Of a stretch of DNA of 64,000 nucleotides, positions 10,716 to 21,434 are shown piece by piece. A program made the translations under genes and the position numbers. Origin of the DNA: Aegilops tauschii subsp. strangulata (lineage: Eukaryota; Streptophyta; Magnoliopsida; Poales; Poaceae); NCBI RefSeq assembly GCF_002575655.3, contig NC_053038.3, positions 146,336,885 to 146,400,884 on the forward strand. The letters run 5' to 3'. How positions within the stretch are numbered: position 1 is the stretch's first letter; every line of letters begins with the position of its first letter. The notes below the pieces were generated by a model. It saw only the letters and a program-made list of their open reading frames with translations, did no database searches and was not told the DNA's origin.

Positions 10716-11180
10716 TGTCGGTGTCAAAACCGGCGGATCTCGGGTAGGGGGTCCCGAACTGTGCCTCTAAGGCGGATGGTAACAAGAGGCGGGGGCCACG
10801 ATGTTTACCCAGGTTCGGGCATTCTCGATGGAGGTAATACCCTACTTCCTGCTTGATTGATCTTGATGATATGAGTATTACAAGAGTTGGTCTACCATGA
10901 GATCATAGAGGCTAAACCCTAGAAGCTAGCCTATGGTATGATTGTTGTTGTCCTACGGACTAAACCCTCCGGTTTATATAGACACCGGAGGGGCTAGGGT
11001 TACACAGAGTCGGTTACAAGGGAGGAGATCTACATATCCGTATTGCCAAGCTTGCCTTCCACGCGAAGGAGAGTCCCATCCGGACACGGGACAAAGTCTT
11101 CAATCTTGTATCTAGCCCAACAGTCCGGCCAAAGTATATAGTCCGGCTGTCCGAAGACCCCCTAATCTAGGACTCCCTCA
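10716..11180 (-). repeat. 5' LTR of RLG-2
   Basis: This 465-bp LTR has plus-strand ends TGTCGG...CCCTCA. It is homologous along its length to both LTRs of X. It contains a TATA box (10973-10980) and the shared U5 module at 10804-10855. The right end abuts A2 coding sequence. Confidence 0.92.
10973..10980 (-). promoter_or_regulatory. TATA box of RLG-2 LTR
   Basis: The minus strand reads TATATAAA, in the same place as in the X LTRs. Confidence 0.7.
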
Positions 11181-12219
11181 CCATCCTCCCAGACGGACAC
11201 CTTCTTGGTCTCTGGTGGCGCAGCTCTGGATTTCTTGCTCTTGCCGCTGGAGCTCTCTGGCATGTCCTCGAGGGTAGCACAACACTCCGAAGAGGTGCGC
11301 TTGCCGGAGTGGGTGCGAGAGGTCTTGTCGGTCTTCTTCTTCCCTCCCGGGGCTTCAGCGGCAGGAGCAAGTGCCTTGGCGGCAGCTGCTTCAACTGCTT
11401 CCCGATAGAGTAGGTCGGCGCAGATCAGCGCGTCCTTCTTGTCAGAGGGGACGGTGATGATGTTCATCGGCCCATGCATCTTCAGCGTTGTAGGCGTAGT
11501 GCGACGCCGCCATGAACTTGGCTAGTGTCGGGCGGCCGAGGATCCCGTTGTAGGGCAAGGGGATCTAGGATACGTCGAAGAACATCCTCTCCGTCTTGTA
11601 GTTCAGCTCGCTCCAAACGTCACAGGCAACGGTACCTTCCCCTTCGGCTAGCTCCTTCCCTGGTTGACCCCTTGAAACGTACCCGTTTCCTCGAGGTCTC
11701 CATCAGGAATTTGCAGCCTCTTGACCATGACGGGCGAGATCAAGTTTAGGCCGGCCCCGCCATCAACCAGGATCTTGTTCACCTTGAGGTTGCGTATCGT
11801 TGGCGAGACCAACAACGGCAAACACCCGACCACGGTTGTGCGGTCAGGGTGGTCCTCGGCATCAAAGATGAGGGGCGTGCTGGACCACTTCAGCGGCTTC
11901 TGAGCGTCGAACGAGGGCTCCGCTGCAGTGATCCCACGCGCCCACTATTTGAGCTGGCGGTGAGAAGTATGCAGCGAGGCGCCACCATCGACGCACATGG
12001 CCACTGTAGCCTTCTGAAACTCTTGCTCTCCGGACTAGTCGTCCTCGTCATGATCATTATCTTCCTGCTTCTTGTCGCGGCCCCGAGCGGGCCTCTCTTG
12101 CTGGTTTTCCTTGCCGCGGCAGCCTCCTTTTCCGCCACGCTTCTTGCCGAATCCTTCGGCACCATCCTGGCCCTTCTCCTTGTCCCACCTCTCGTACTCA
12201 GCCTTTTGCTTCTCAGCAA
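11181..12219 (-). pseudogene. pro: Protease region of A2, cut by RLG-2
   Basis: This follows gag with a Lys/Arg/Asp-rich linker and then the protease. The active-site region KVNKILVDGGAGLNLIS is intact here (11833-11648 frame), unlike A, which has a stop just after GLN. The C-terminal linker (NIITVPSDKKDALICADLL, then SGKSKKSRAAPPE) is in 11479-11162. Frameshifts separate the pieces, and the RLG-2 LTR begins within the linker. Confidence 0.85.
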
Positions 12220-14059
12220 GCAGCTCGACTTGTCGGCAGTTCTAGAGGTCGTGGCCCTTGGTGCGGTGGATCTTGCAATACTGCTTGTCGGAGCCCCCCG
12301 GCTTGTCGGCAGCCGCCAAGGCCCGGCAAGCGGCGCACCCGGCAATTTCCTTGCTGGGGTCGTCTGCCTTAGCCTTCTTGGTGGCGCCGGTGCTATCGGA
12401 TCCCTCGACAGCAAGCACGGTCTTGCCCTTGCGTTTCCTGTTGTGACGCCGGCCCTTCTTTGTCGGGGCAACAGTGTCTTCATCAGTAGAGTCGGTTTCC
12501 GCGCCGGTGTCCTCGCCGGGGTACTTCCTTCCCTCTTCGGCCCAGGCACATCTATCGGCCAGAACGTAAAGTTCGGCCACATCCTTGACCTTGTTCATCG
12601 TCATCTCTTCGCGCATCTTGCGATTACGCACGTTTTGATGGAACGCACTAATCTCGGCGGCGGGATGAACGTCGGGGATGTTGTACCGCACCCGGCTGAA
12701 CCTCTGGATGTACTTGCGCAGGGTTTCCCCTTCCTTCTGGGGAATGTGCAAATCACTGGCCTGGCCATGAGCTTGGTGACCTCCGGTGAAGGCACCAACG
12801 AACTCATGGCACAGATCTGACCAAGAAGAAATGGAATCCGCCAGCAAGTGCATCAACCAAGACATGACGTTGGGCTTCAGTGCTCACGGGAAGTAATTGG
12901 CAAGCACCTTGTTGTCGCGAGCTCCGGCAGCTAGCATCGCGATGGTCTAGATGCTGAGGAACTCTGACGGATGGGTCTTGCTGTTGTACTTCTCGCCGAC
13001 GTCGGGCTTGAACGTGCGGTGGGATGGCCACTGGAACTGCCGCAGCTCACGGGTAAAGGCTGGGCAACCCACCTCGTAAGGTAGGCCGCCGGAGCTCCCC
13101 GGTGTTGGGTGGTCCATAGCGGGTCCCGCCCGCTTATCTGACTGGTGGTGTGTATCACGCCGGCGCTCGATAGTGGTTCGAGCGTCTTCATGGGCTCGCT
13201 CCCGAAGAACTTGGCGTTGATCACGGTGGGTCCGCGGGTCGGACGATGCTATGGAAATATTGTCACAAGCGTCATCGCGACGGACCGACACCCGCGGTGG
13301 CTGGCGTGGAGGAGGAGAGTGCACCATGGCCGCAGCACCCCCGGCCCCTCCACCGCTGGCATGCGGTGGTTCAACGGAGCGCCGGCCCAAGGGTCCCGCC
13401 GGTCGCGGATCATCTTTATTGGCGACGGCGACGAGGCTCCGGATGGTGGCTCTCCACTCGTCGAGCTTCTCCGCAGCAGGAGGGAAGTCGAGGAGGAGTT
13501 GCGCGCGCGCCAAAGCTTCTACTAGCGTGGGTGGTGGCGACAGCTGCATGGACCGTGGCACGCTTCGACTTCTAACCAAGGTATAAGGAGCTCTATCACG
13601 CCCCAACGGCTGCGTGCCATTTTCGCCAGCACTTCGGCGGGCATGCTGGACTCCTTCGTCCCGCAGATGATGCACAGGACTCTTCCCACGGCGGCGTCCG
13701 GGGTTTCCAACGTGGTGGCGCTGCTCGTCGCGCGCACCCTGGGAAGAGCGCGTTGTGGGCGGCGGCGTAGGCGTCTTGGAGGTTGCTGCACCGCCCGTGG
13801 GCGGTACAGCGACATTCCTGGAGGGCCCCGCGCCGCTTGCGGGGGGCCCAGCCCCGTCCTTGAATTTGGCGATGGGCGACCCGTCATCTGGCGCACGAAC
13901 GACGCCCCTCGCCAGTCTCTGACTGCCAGAGCGACACTCGTGCTCGCGGGCCGCGGCTCGGGTCCTGTCCGCGACCGGCCCACTTCTCGTCCGCACCGGC
14001 ACGGGTCGTTCGGCTCCCGACGAGCCGATCGCCGTGATCGTCTTCTTCTTGGGAGCCAT
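12220..14059 (-). pseudogene. gag: gag of A2
   Basis: The start MAPKKKTITAIGSSG lies 56 bp after the primer-binding site. One frame covers 14059-12947: a low-complexity basic N-terminus, a helical segment (EALARAQLLLDFPPAAEKLD) and the start of capsid (AFTRELRQFQWPSHRTFKP). A TAG at 12947-12949 replaces the Tyr codon seen in A (SIYTIAM). After disruption near 12870-12950 the capsid continues in 12865-12242 (SWLMHLLADSISSWSDLCHE, LRKYIQRFSRVRYNIPDV), then a basic nuclear-signal-like stretch and the Cys/His segment CKIHRTKGHDL. Apart from these lesions it aligns with A's gag over its length. Confidence 0.88.
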
Positions 14060-14112
14060 GGCGATGACAAACTGCTAGGCTAACTGCTAGACCAGATTCT
14101 CACAACTGCGCG

Positions 14113-14130
14113 CCCCTACCTGGCGCGCCA
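14113..14130 (-). other. Primer-binding site of A2
   Basis: The minus strand reads TGGCGCGCCAGGTAGGGG four bases inside the LTR. It is equivalent to 21363-21380 in A. tRNA not assigned. Confidence 0.75.
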
Positions 14131-14134
14131 AAGA

Positions 14135-15253
14135 TGTCGGTGGGAAATGACACCTATGGGATCACAAGAATCCCTACTACGGTTGCCGGGGTGCGGGGTT
14201 GTGAGAAGAGCAGGATTAATAGTCAACACAAGGATCGTTTACCCAGGTTCGGGCCGCGAGGATGCGTAATACCCTAGTCCTGCTTTGGTGTGTATTTCAG
14301 AGAGTTCTTGAGCTCTCGAACTACCTATGGTGGCTGCGTAGTTCAAAAGAGCCGAATCTCCCTCCAGTATGCCATGGGCCTCCTTTTATAGTCGAAAGGG
14401 GCTGCCACAGTGGCACACAGGAGGTGGAAAGGTATACATTGTTGCGAGCTTATCGCCCGTGTTACAGGAGAAGACGCATTTAATGTGTAGCTTAGGTGTC
14501 CCTTAGCTTTATCGGGGGCGGGAACGAGGCCCATCCCGTCCGTCGCTGCCTCGCGACACGCACCCAGGCCAGCGATGCATGCAGCGCCCCGTAGGCAGGC
14601 AGGCAGCTGAGGTGGTGTGGTGGTAGGGTCTTCACGAAGATCTGCATCCCACCACGCAGGTGCTTGCTGAGTTGGCTCGGAAGCCGCCATCGCCACGTAG
14701 GTGCCTGCCCAGCTGGTTGGGCTGGCAGCTGCATGCGAACGGCGGTGGAGTCTTGGTTGGTGTGGGCCTAGCAGTGGACCTGCTGACGCCCTCGGCAAGG
14801 GCCTTGCCGTGGCGTTGCAGTCGTCCCCGGCAAGGCGCTTGCCGGGGGGCTTCTGGCTCTCCTCGGCAAGGATCCTGCCGAGGGTTGCCGTCTTCTGGTT
14901 CTCATCTGATCTCGCATATCTATGGTCTTGACAAAGATCTGCACGCCACCACAGAGGTGCCTCCCAAGCCTTGGTTCCAATGTAGTTGGTTGGTTTGGAA
15001 CCTGTGGGCTCAAGGGTGGCTCACTCTGTTGGCGTCGGGCGTGCCGCCCCTGCAAGGGTCTTGTCGAGAGAGCCTGCTTCGCCCTTCTGTCCTTTGTGTC
15101 CTTCGTCTTGGCGTTGCTTTGGCCATCTTGTGCTTTGGCTTCTCTCCGGCTTCCCTCCTTTGCCCTGCTACCTGCGGCCGTGGCACGCGGCTCTGACTGC
15201 CCGTGCACAAGTAAAGGGGTCAAAAGGAGAGCCCCTACTTTTGTACACCGACA
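14135..15253 (-). repeat. 5' LTR of A2
   Basis: This 1119-bp LTR reads, in element sense, from TGTCGGTGTACAAAAG (at 15253) to GGTGTCATTTCCCACCGACA. It is homologous to the 5' LTR of A (20177-21358) in reverse orientation. It contains a TATA box, the U5 module (14238-14288) and several GGCAAG/CTTGCC inverted repeats near 14795-14885. Confidence 0.9.
14384..14390 (-). promoter_or_regulatory. TATA box of A2 LTR
   Basis: The minus strand reads TATAAAAGGAGG, the same box as at 21105 in A, about 250 bp before the LTR 3' end. Confidence 0.75.
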
Positions 15254-18200
15254 ACATGCTCCTTTACATGCCATCTTACTGCAAGAATTTGTTTCATGGT
15301 ACGAAATGCATTGTAGTGAGTGCAACAAGCTTGCAAACAAGTCTGAATTTGTCAACATAACTTGCCATCTCGCATTGATGCAATTATCTTATCTATGAGC
15401 TTCTGGGCAAAGTTCAGTAAGGGAGTTTTGTTCAGTGCATATTGTACTGGCATGCCATGCTCTTGGTTGCCTTAATATGTTCCTGTAGCATGTAGTTTCC
15501 CGGCCCTAAACATTGCAACCTGATGCTGTTTTCTGCCAATTATCAGTAATTTCACTGTTTGTAAAGTTGTTATCATTTGCATTATTGTCATGATATTTTG
15601 AGCATGTTCTACTAGTTTCTAGCAGTAGCTCAGTGATCATGTTTTGTAGCGCTCTACATTTACATGCTTGCCACGCCCTTTTATTCCATGAAATGTTCCT
15701 GTAGCATATACTTTGGTTGTCTCAAAGTATGCATCATGACTCTGTTTTCAGCCTTGCTCTGTTTTCACGAAGTCGGAGAATCTGTTATGACCTGCAATAT
15801 TCTCTTGATGAATGCCATTCATCTAGAGGTTATATGGAGATGCTTAGTAATCATGTTTTGCCATGTTTAACCAGTACTTTAATGCCATCCTTTTGTTTGT
15901 TATCTTCTTGCAATGTAGCTTCATTGTTTCATACCTCCAACATGTCAACATGTTATTCCTGCTCACACGTATGCCCAGTTTTTCACCAAGTTTTAATCTG
16001 TGTCATAAAGTTGCTTTTTGCATTGATCTCATTGGATTAATCCTGATGCCTATGAACCTGAACCTTGATGTTATCGGAAGCATGCAATCTTTACTTTGAG
16101 CGCATATCAAGTTTGTGTCTATGTGTTTCCTCTACCATGTTGTTCCTTGGATTGCAAAGTGCTTAGTTGCTGTTTTGGGCAGATTGTGTTTGAAACTTGT
16201 ATTGAGTGTATGCGTTGAACTGTGGCTCCGTTTGGAGCATGGTATATATGAAATTTCTTGGTTTTGCATGTAGTTTCATCATGCCATGTTGGATCCATGG
16301 TTTGGAGTGTTTGTGATTGTGTTTTGCTTGCATTTGCATCAATGCCATGTTTAGCTTGTATTGCTCATATTTTTTAAGCCGTAGCTCCGAATTAAATAAA
16401 CTTTATATGTAACTTCACTAAAAACCGCGTAGATCATCATGGTGCATCTTAACTTGTTGTTTAACAACTTCGACATTGTGTTTTAATCAGATCTGGACCA
16501 ATTTCGACATTTGCATATGAGGACTTACCGGAATCGTTATATGTTGTTTTTGGCCTCATTTAAACTTGCTTTAGTGTGGTGTTCCTGTGTGCATCATCTC
16601 TTGCCATGAGTAGCATCGTTTAGCCTTGTCCTGCATCATGCTTGGTTGAGCATCATGTCTTGTTTAGTTGTTGTGTGTTTACCATGTTGTTTGCTTTGAT
16701 AGTTCTATTTCATTGCGATCGTGAGGATTCGTTCGACTACGCTAGATTCGTCTACGCAGTTCATCTTCTTCACGGACTCGTTCTTCTTCCTAGCGGGATT
16801 TCAGGAAAGATGACTCTCACCTTGGATCTCACTACTATCTTTGCCATGCTAGCTGTCTCGATGGTATCGCTATGTCGCGCTACCTACCACTTGTTTATCA
16901 AGCCTCCCAAATTGCCATGATAGCCGCTAACCTTTTCAACCATCCTAGCAAACCGTTGTTTGGCTATGTTACCACTTTGCTCAGCCCCTCTTATAGCGTT
17001 GCTAGTTGGAGGTGCAGTTGCAGGTTGTTCCATGTTGGGACATGGATATCATGGAGATCATGGGGTATCACAATATCTCTTATTTAATTAATGCATCTAT
17101 ATACTTGGCAAAGGGTGGGAGGCTCGGCCTTTTGCCTGGTGTTTTTTTCCACTCTTGCCGCCCTAGTTTCCGTCATAACGGTGTTATGTTCCTTGATTTT
17201 GCATCCCTAACAAGATGAGGGTTTATGGGCCCCTCTTGGCAGTTCGCTTTGAATAAAACTCTTCCAGCAAGGCCCAACATTGATTTTCCATTTGGCTAAT
17301 AACAACTAAAACTTGCACAGGGACTTTCCGGACCCCGACGATTATTAATCAACAACCCAGGCCAGTGCTCCTCATGAGTGTTGGTCCAAACTCGGCAGCC
17401 TGCAGGGCCACCACGGGGAAACTCGAGGATAGGTTTTACTCATAGCTTGTACCATCCGATCGTGGCCTGAGATGAGATATGCGCGGCTACTATTAGGGTT
17501 TTCAGCACGTCTGGAGGTCTTGCTGGACTTGTTTTACCATTGTCGAAATGTCTTGTGCACCGGGATTTTGATTCTAATCGGAGGGTCCCGAGATGGAGGA
17601 TTGTCTCCGCGGATCGTGAGCTTGTCATGGGCTAAGTTGGGACACCACTGCAGGGTCTAAACTTTTGAGAGCCGCGCCCGTGGTTGTGCGGCAGATGGGA
17701 ATTTGTTAATATCTGGTTGTAGTGGACTTGAACTAAACTTAACTAAAATACACCAACCGCGTGTGTAACCGTGACTGTCTCTTTTCGTGTAAGTTTGAGA
17801 AGAGAACACGGTTGGGTTATGTTTGAACGTAAGTAGTTCAGGATCACTTCTTGATCATTACTAGTTTGCGACTGTTGCGTAGTTTCTCATCTTATTCTTG
17901 AACTCTTAAGTTAGCCACCATACAATGCTTAGTCGCTTGCTGCAACCTCACCACTTAACCATTCCATACCCATTAGACTTTGCTAGTCTTGATACCCATG
18001 GTAATGGGATTGCTGAGTCCTCATGGCTCACAGATTACTACAACAACAGTTGCAGGTGCATGTACTGCGATGATCTGACGTGAGAGTGATGTTTGCTTGC
18101 TTTGGAGTTCTTCTTCTTCAATCAGGGGATAGGTTCCTGGTCGGCAACCTGGGCTAGCAGGGTGGATGTCGTTCGAGTTTCTGTTTGTGTTTCATCCATA

Positions 18201-18394
18201 GTCGGATGTTGTTCTCATGTATGATGTATTGATGTATCCTTGTGGCATGTGTATGCCCTTTGTATGTATCTCCATCTATAATGTATAGGTACCATGTAAT
18301 GATATCCACCTTGCAAAAGAATTTCATTATGCGGCTCTATCCTTGGTGGGACCTTCGAGTTCCTCTCGGATAGGATCGCATATTGGGCGTGACA
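15254..18394 (+). repeat. B1: 3' part of a long gypsy-type LTR
   Basis: This AT-rich non-coding sequence is homologous to the right part of B2 (52461-55645) and ends identically (CATATTGGGCGTGACA). At 18394 it abuts C reverse-transcriptase sequence with expected TSD GTTAC (18395-18399). The left part of B1 lies beyond A2, off the window, so I cannot tell a solo LTR from a full element. The long-LTR module is at 17641-17699; its orientation and the TATA box in B2 put the sense strand on plus. No credible coding region. Confidence 0.85.
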
Positions 18395-18796
18395 GTTACG
18401 CAGCCCAAACGGTATGCAGGTGTAGCAATACACTCCGCATGGGGTCAGGAAAGTCGTCTTCTTAACATCTTGCACCGCCATCTTGATTTGGTGATAGCCT
18501 GAGAAGGCGTCCAGGAAGCACAGCAGGTCGCACACGGCGGTGGCGTCGACGATCTGGTCAATACGTGGAAGCGGAAAGGGGTCTTGAGGGCAAGCCTTGT
18601 TGAGGTTGCTCAAGTCGACGCACATGCGCTCCTTTCCGCCCTTCTTGGGGACGATGACCGGGTTCGCCAACCATTCTGGGTACCGCACCTCTCGGATGAC
18701 ACTAGGACCTTGCAGCTTCCGGGTCTCTTGGACGATGAACGACTGCTTTTCTGTGGACTACCGTCGCGCCTTCTGCTTCACCGGTCGTGCATTAGG
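18395..18796 (-). pseudogene. pol: Reverse transcriptase fragment of C
   Basis: This is the N-terminal half of a gypsy reverse transcriptase. It shows PVKQKARR, then RYPEWLANPVIVPKKGG, MCVDLSNLNKACPQDPFPLP, DLLCFLDAFSGYHQIKM (first catalytic Asp) and IPFGLRN. The frame is broken by a TAG after KARR. The piece is bounded by B1 (inserted in the FGLRN box) and by B2. The YxDD active site lies off the window beyond B1. Two same-family LTRs flank it, but it belongs to the host element C and is not their internal domain. Confidence 0.93.
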
Positions 18797-19288
18797 TGTA
18801 ACGCCCCGAGACCGATGCGCCAGGTGTCGTACACTTATTCGCCATCGTTTCCATCTCATTTGCTTGCGTGTTGCACTTTGCCATGTCATCATCAGCATTT
18901 CATCGGCATGTTTTTCAAAACTTGCATCCGTTCCGGTCTTTTTCTCCGTTGTCCGTTTCGGAATATGAAACTCTCACATGCACTCGGTGCACTGCTCAGA
19001 TCTCGTTTCATGAGCGGGAGAAAAATGTTCTCGGAATGGGCCCAGATTTGACGAGTGGTCTTGGTACATCATCGGTAGACCGCCTGTCAAATTTCGTTCC
19101 ATTTGGAGGTCGTTTGATGCCCCAGCGGTTAACCGCGTTAACCGCCGGACCACTTTCTCGTTGCAGCCCAGCACCCCTTCACAACAGCCCACTAGCCCAT
19201 TAAACTCCCATCCATGCTCTTCGCCGTCGGATCACGATCATGTGGGCGAAAACCGCACCTCAATATCCCTCTCCTAGCTCCCTATGAC

Positions 19289-19296
19289 TATATAAA
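19289..19296 (+). promoter_or_regulatory. TATA box of B2 LTR
   Basis: TATATAAA lies about 490 bp after the LTR start and just before the C-rich leader. It supports plus-strand transcription of B LTRs. Confidence 0.65.
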
Positions 19297-20176
19297 GGCC
19301 TCCCCCATCCAAAAATCTGGATAAATCCCTAGCCCTCAGCTTCCTCCCGCCACCGGACGTGTCCGCCCGCGCCGAACATGTCCGTGCCGCCGGACGCAGC
19401 CAACCGGAGGCCGCTACGTGTCCCCCGTCAGCCTCCTCTCTCCTCCCCTCTGCCAGGGGCCCACCAGGGCCCATCGACGGCCCTCCCGGCCCGGGTCGCC
19501 ACCGCCGCCAGCCCGTGCCGACGCCCGCCTCCCGCCGCTCACACCAGCCGCCACCGCCCCGCTAGCTCGCCGCATGCGCTGCACCGCCCCCCATCTGCAC
19601 CGCCACCACCCGCCGCCTGGTGCATCATTGTCGGCCTCCACCGCCGCCTCCTTGGCCCTCGTCACCTCGTCACCGGCCAAAGCTCGCCAAAGCTCCCGTC
19701 GCTGGATTCGGGGAAGGTGGATCAGATCCACCATTCCCCCGAACCAAACGATGCAGCCCCGTCCCGGATCTCCTCACCCCGTTGACTTCCGCGAGGGTAT
19801 ATTTTCGTCCAAGTCCCCAGGATTTCATATTATGTGTGCATCTTAGACCTGTTATAACTTTGTGCATGTTTCCCCGATTGGAGTGTAAGATATGTAGCAT
19901 TATTTATATCTTGATGCTCTACATTCTAGTGTCACTTGCATGCATGTTGCGATCCATATAGATGCCTTAATCCTCATTGCAAAAGTGCTAAATGATATAA
20001 ACTGCTGAAATCTATTGTAACTTGTTGATTTGTCTTTTTCATAGCATTTTGTGTGTTTATCGTCTGAGCATCATGTCAACATGTTTTAGAAGCACATTCA
20101 TGCTATCTTTACAGTGGTGCAATCCAAGTATTTTTATGTTACATTATGTTGCCATATTAACTTGATGCTACAAGTC

Positions 20177-21358
20177 TGTCGGTGTACAAAAGTAGGGGCT
20201 CTCCCTTTGACCCCTTTACTTGTGCACGGGGAGTCAGAGCCGCGCGCCACGACCACACTTAGCAGGGCAAAGGAGGGAAGCCGGAGAGAAGCCGAACCAC
20301 AAGACAACCAAGGCAACGTCAAGACCAGAAACGCAGGAGAGCAAGAGGGCGAGGTGGACTCCCTCGGGAAGATCCTTGCCGAGGCAGCCTCCGCAACCCC
20401 GGCAAGAGCCTTGCCGGGGCAACTTGCCAGATCCCAGCGGAGCAAGCCATCCTAGAGCCCACATGATCCAACCCAACCAACTACATTGGGACCAAGGCTC
20501 GGGAGGCGCCTTTGTGGTGGCATGCAGATCTTCGTTAAGATCATAAACATGTGAGATCAGATGAGGACCAGAAGACGGCGACCCTCAGCGGGATCCTAGC
20601 CGAGGAAATCCACAAGACCCCTGGCAAGACCCTTGCCGGGGACGACTGCAACGCCACAGCAAGACCCTTACCGGGCCCCTAGCAAGACCCTTGCCGAGGG
20701 CATCAGCAGCGCCACTGCCAGGCCCGCGCCAGCCAAGACTCCACCACCGTCCCCAAGCAGCTGCTAGCTCAACCAGCTGAGCAGGCACCTACGTGGCGAC
20801 GGGTGGCCTCTACACCGACTCAGTAAGCACCTGCATGGTGGCATGCGACCCTTCATGAAGGCTCCACCACCACGCTAGCCCAGCAGCCAGCCAACGTGGC
20901 ACCACGAGGCCTCATCAGCTCGGACGCGTGTCGAGGCCAGGCAAGGCAGGGACAGCTGGGACGTGCTTCCTTGGCGTCCCCGATAAAGCAAGGGGGGCAC
21001 GTCGGCAACGCATTAAATGCGTTTGTCCGACAGACCTAGAGGATAGGCTTATCGACTGTAGACCTTTCCACCTCCTGTGTGCCATTGTGGCAACCCCTTT
21101 TTCCTATAAAAGGAGGCCCAAGGCGACCATGAGAGGGACTCGGCTCTTTTGGGCAAGTTGCACCCCGTAGCTAGCTCAAGAACATAAGAACACTCAAATA
21201 CATCCACCAAAGCAGGACTAGGGTATTACGCATCTTCGCGGCCCGAAGCTGGGTAAACGATCCGTGTGCTTCCTATCAGACCTGCTCTTTGCACAACCTC
21301 GCGCCCGCCAACCGTAGAAGGGATCCCAGTGACCCCATAGGTGTCGTTTCCACCGACA
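20177..21358 (+). repeat. 5' LTR of A
   Basis: This 1182-bp LTR runs from TGTCGGTGTACAAAAG to TTTCCACCGACA. It carries repeated hairpin-forming CGGCAAG...CTTGCCG units (about 20395-20710), a TATA box (21105-21110) and the U5 module (21209-21258). Confidence 0.95.
21105..21110 (+). promoter_or_regulatory. TATA box of A 5' LTR
   Basis: CCTATAAAAGGAGG is about 250 bp before the LTR 3' end. It is matched in the 3' LTR near 52202 and in A2 at 14390. Confidence 0.75.
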
Positions 21359-21362
21359 TCTT

Positions 21363-21380
21363 TGGCGCGCCACGTAGGGG
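21363..21380 (+). other. Primer-binding site of A
   Basis: TGGCGCGCCACGTAGGGG starts five bases inside the LTR, after TCTT. tRNA not assigned. Confidence 0.75.
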
Positions 21381-21434
21381 TGGCGCAGTTGTGAAAATCT
21401 GGTCTGGCAGTTAGCCTAGTGGGTCTTCATCGTC

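Larger units (their letters stand above)
7330..11180 (-). mobile_element. RLG-2: gypsy-like element related to X, only 5' part in window
   Basis: This minus-strand LTR element has its 5' LTR at 10716-11180, followed by a long gag and a protease. At 7330 it is interrupted by RLG-1, and its pol and 3' LTR would lie left of the window. Its LTR and gag closely resemble those of element X (32371-40773): both LTRs start TGTCGGTGTCAAAACCGGCG, and the gag N-termini align. It is inserted in element A2 at 11180/11181, where A2's protease-RT linker is cut. The expected TSD copy is CCATC (11181-11185); its partner is off the window. It resembles Fatima-type wheat elements from memory, which I cannot confirm. 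Confidence 0.88.
11181..15253 (-). mobile_element. A2: second copy of element family A, only 5' part in window
   Basis: This minus-strand Tat-like gypsy element has its 5' LTR at 14135-15253, then primer-binding site, gag and protease. It is cut at 11180/11181 by RLG-2; the rest would be left of the window. LTR ends, primer-binding site and proteins match element A (20177 onward), so the two are one family in opposite orientations. It lies in long LTR B1. Its expected TSD copy is ACATG at 15254-15258, partner off the window. Confidence 0.9.

Noticed and set aside
11849..12820. Hydrophobic 323-codon plus-strand frame (looks like a membrane protein)
   Set aside because: It is the reverse complement of A2 gag/linker (and has a twin opposite A at 23630-22935). 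Leu-rich text arises from Lys/Glu-rich codons read backwards.
19378..19846. Pro/Arg/His-rich plus-strand frames in LTR B2 as a gene
   Set aside because: Low-complexity composition of the C-rich leader, several overlapping frames open at once, no domain. Same situation in E (30062-29307).
15254..20176. B1 and B2 as the two LTRs of one element with the 402-bp RT piece as its internal domain
   Set aside because: C's reading frame joins exactly across B2 once TTAGG is counted once, and B2 has its own TSD. B2 is therefore an independent insertion in C.
20390..20710. GC-rich hairpins as bacterial-type terminators
   Set aside because: The sequence is plant LTR DNA; no T-run and no bacterial gene context.
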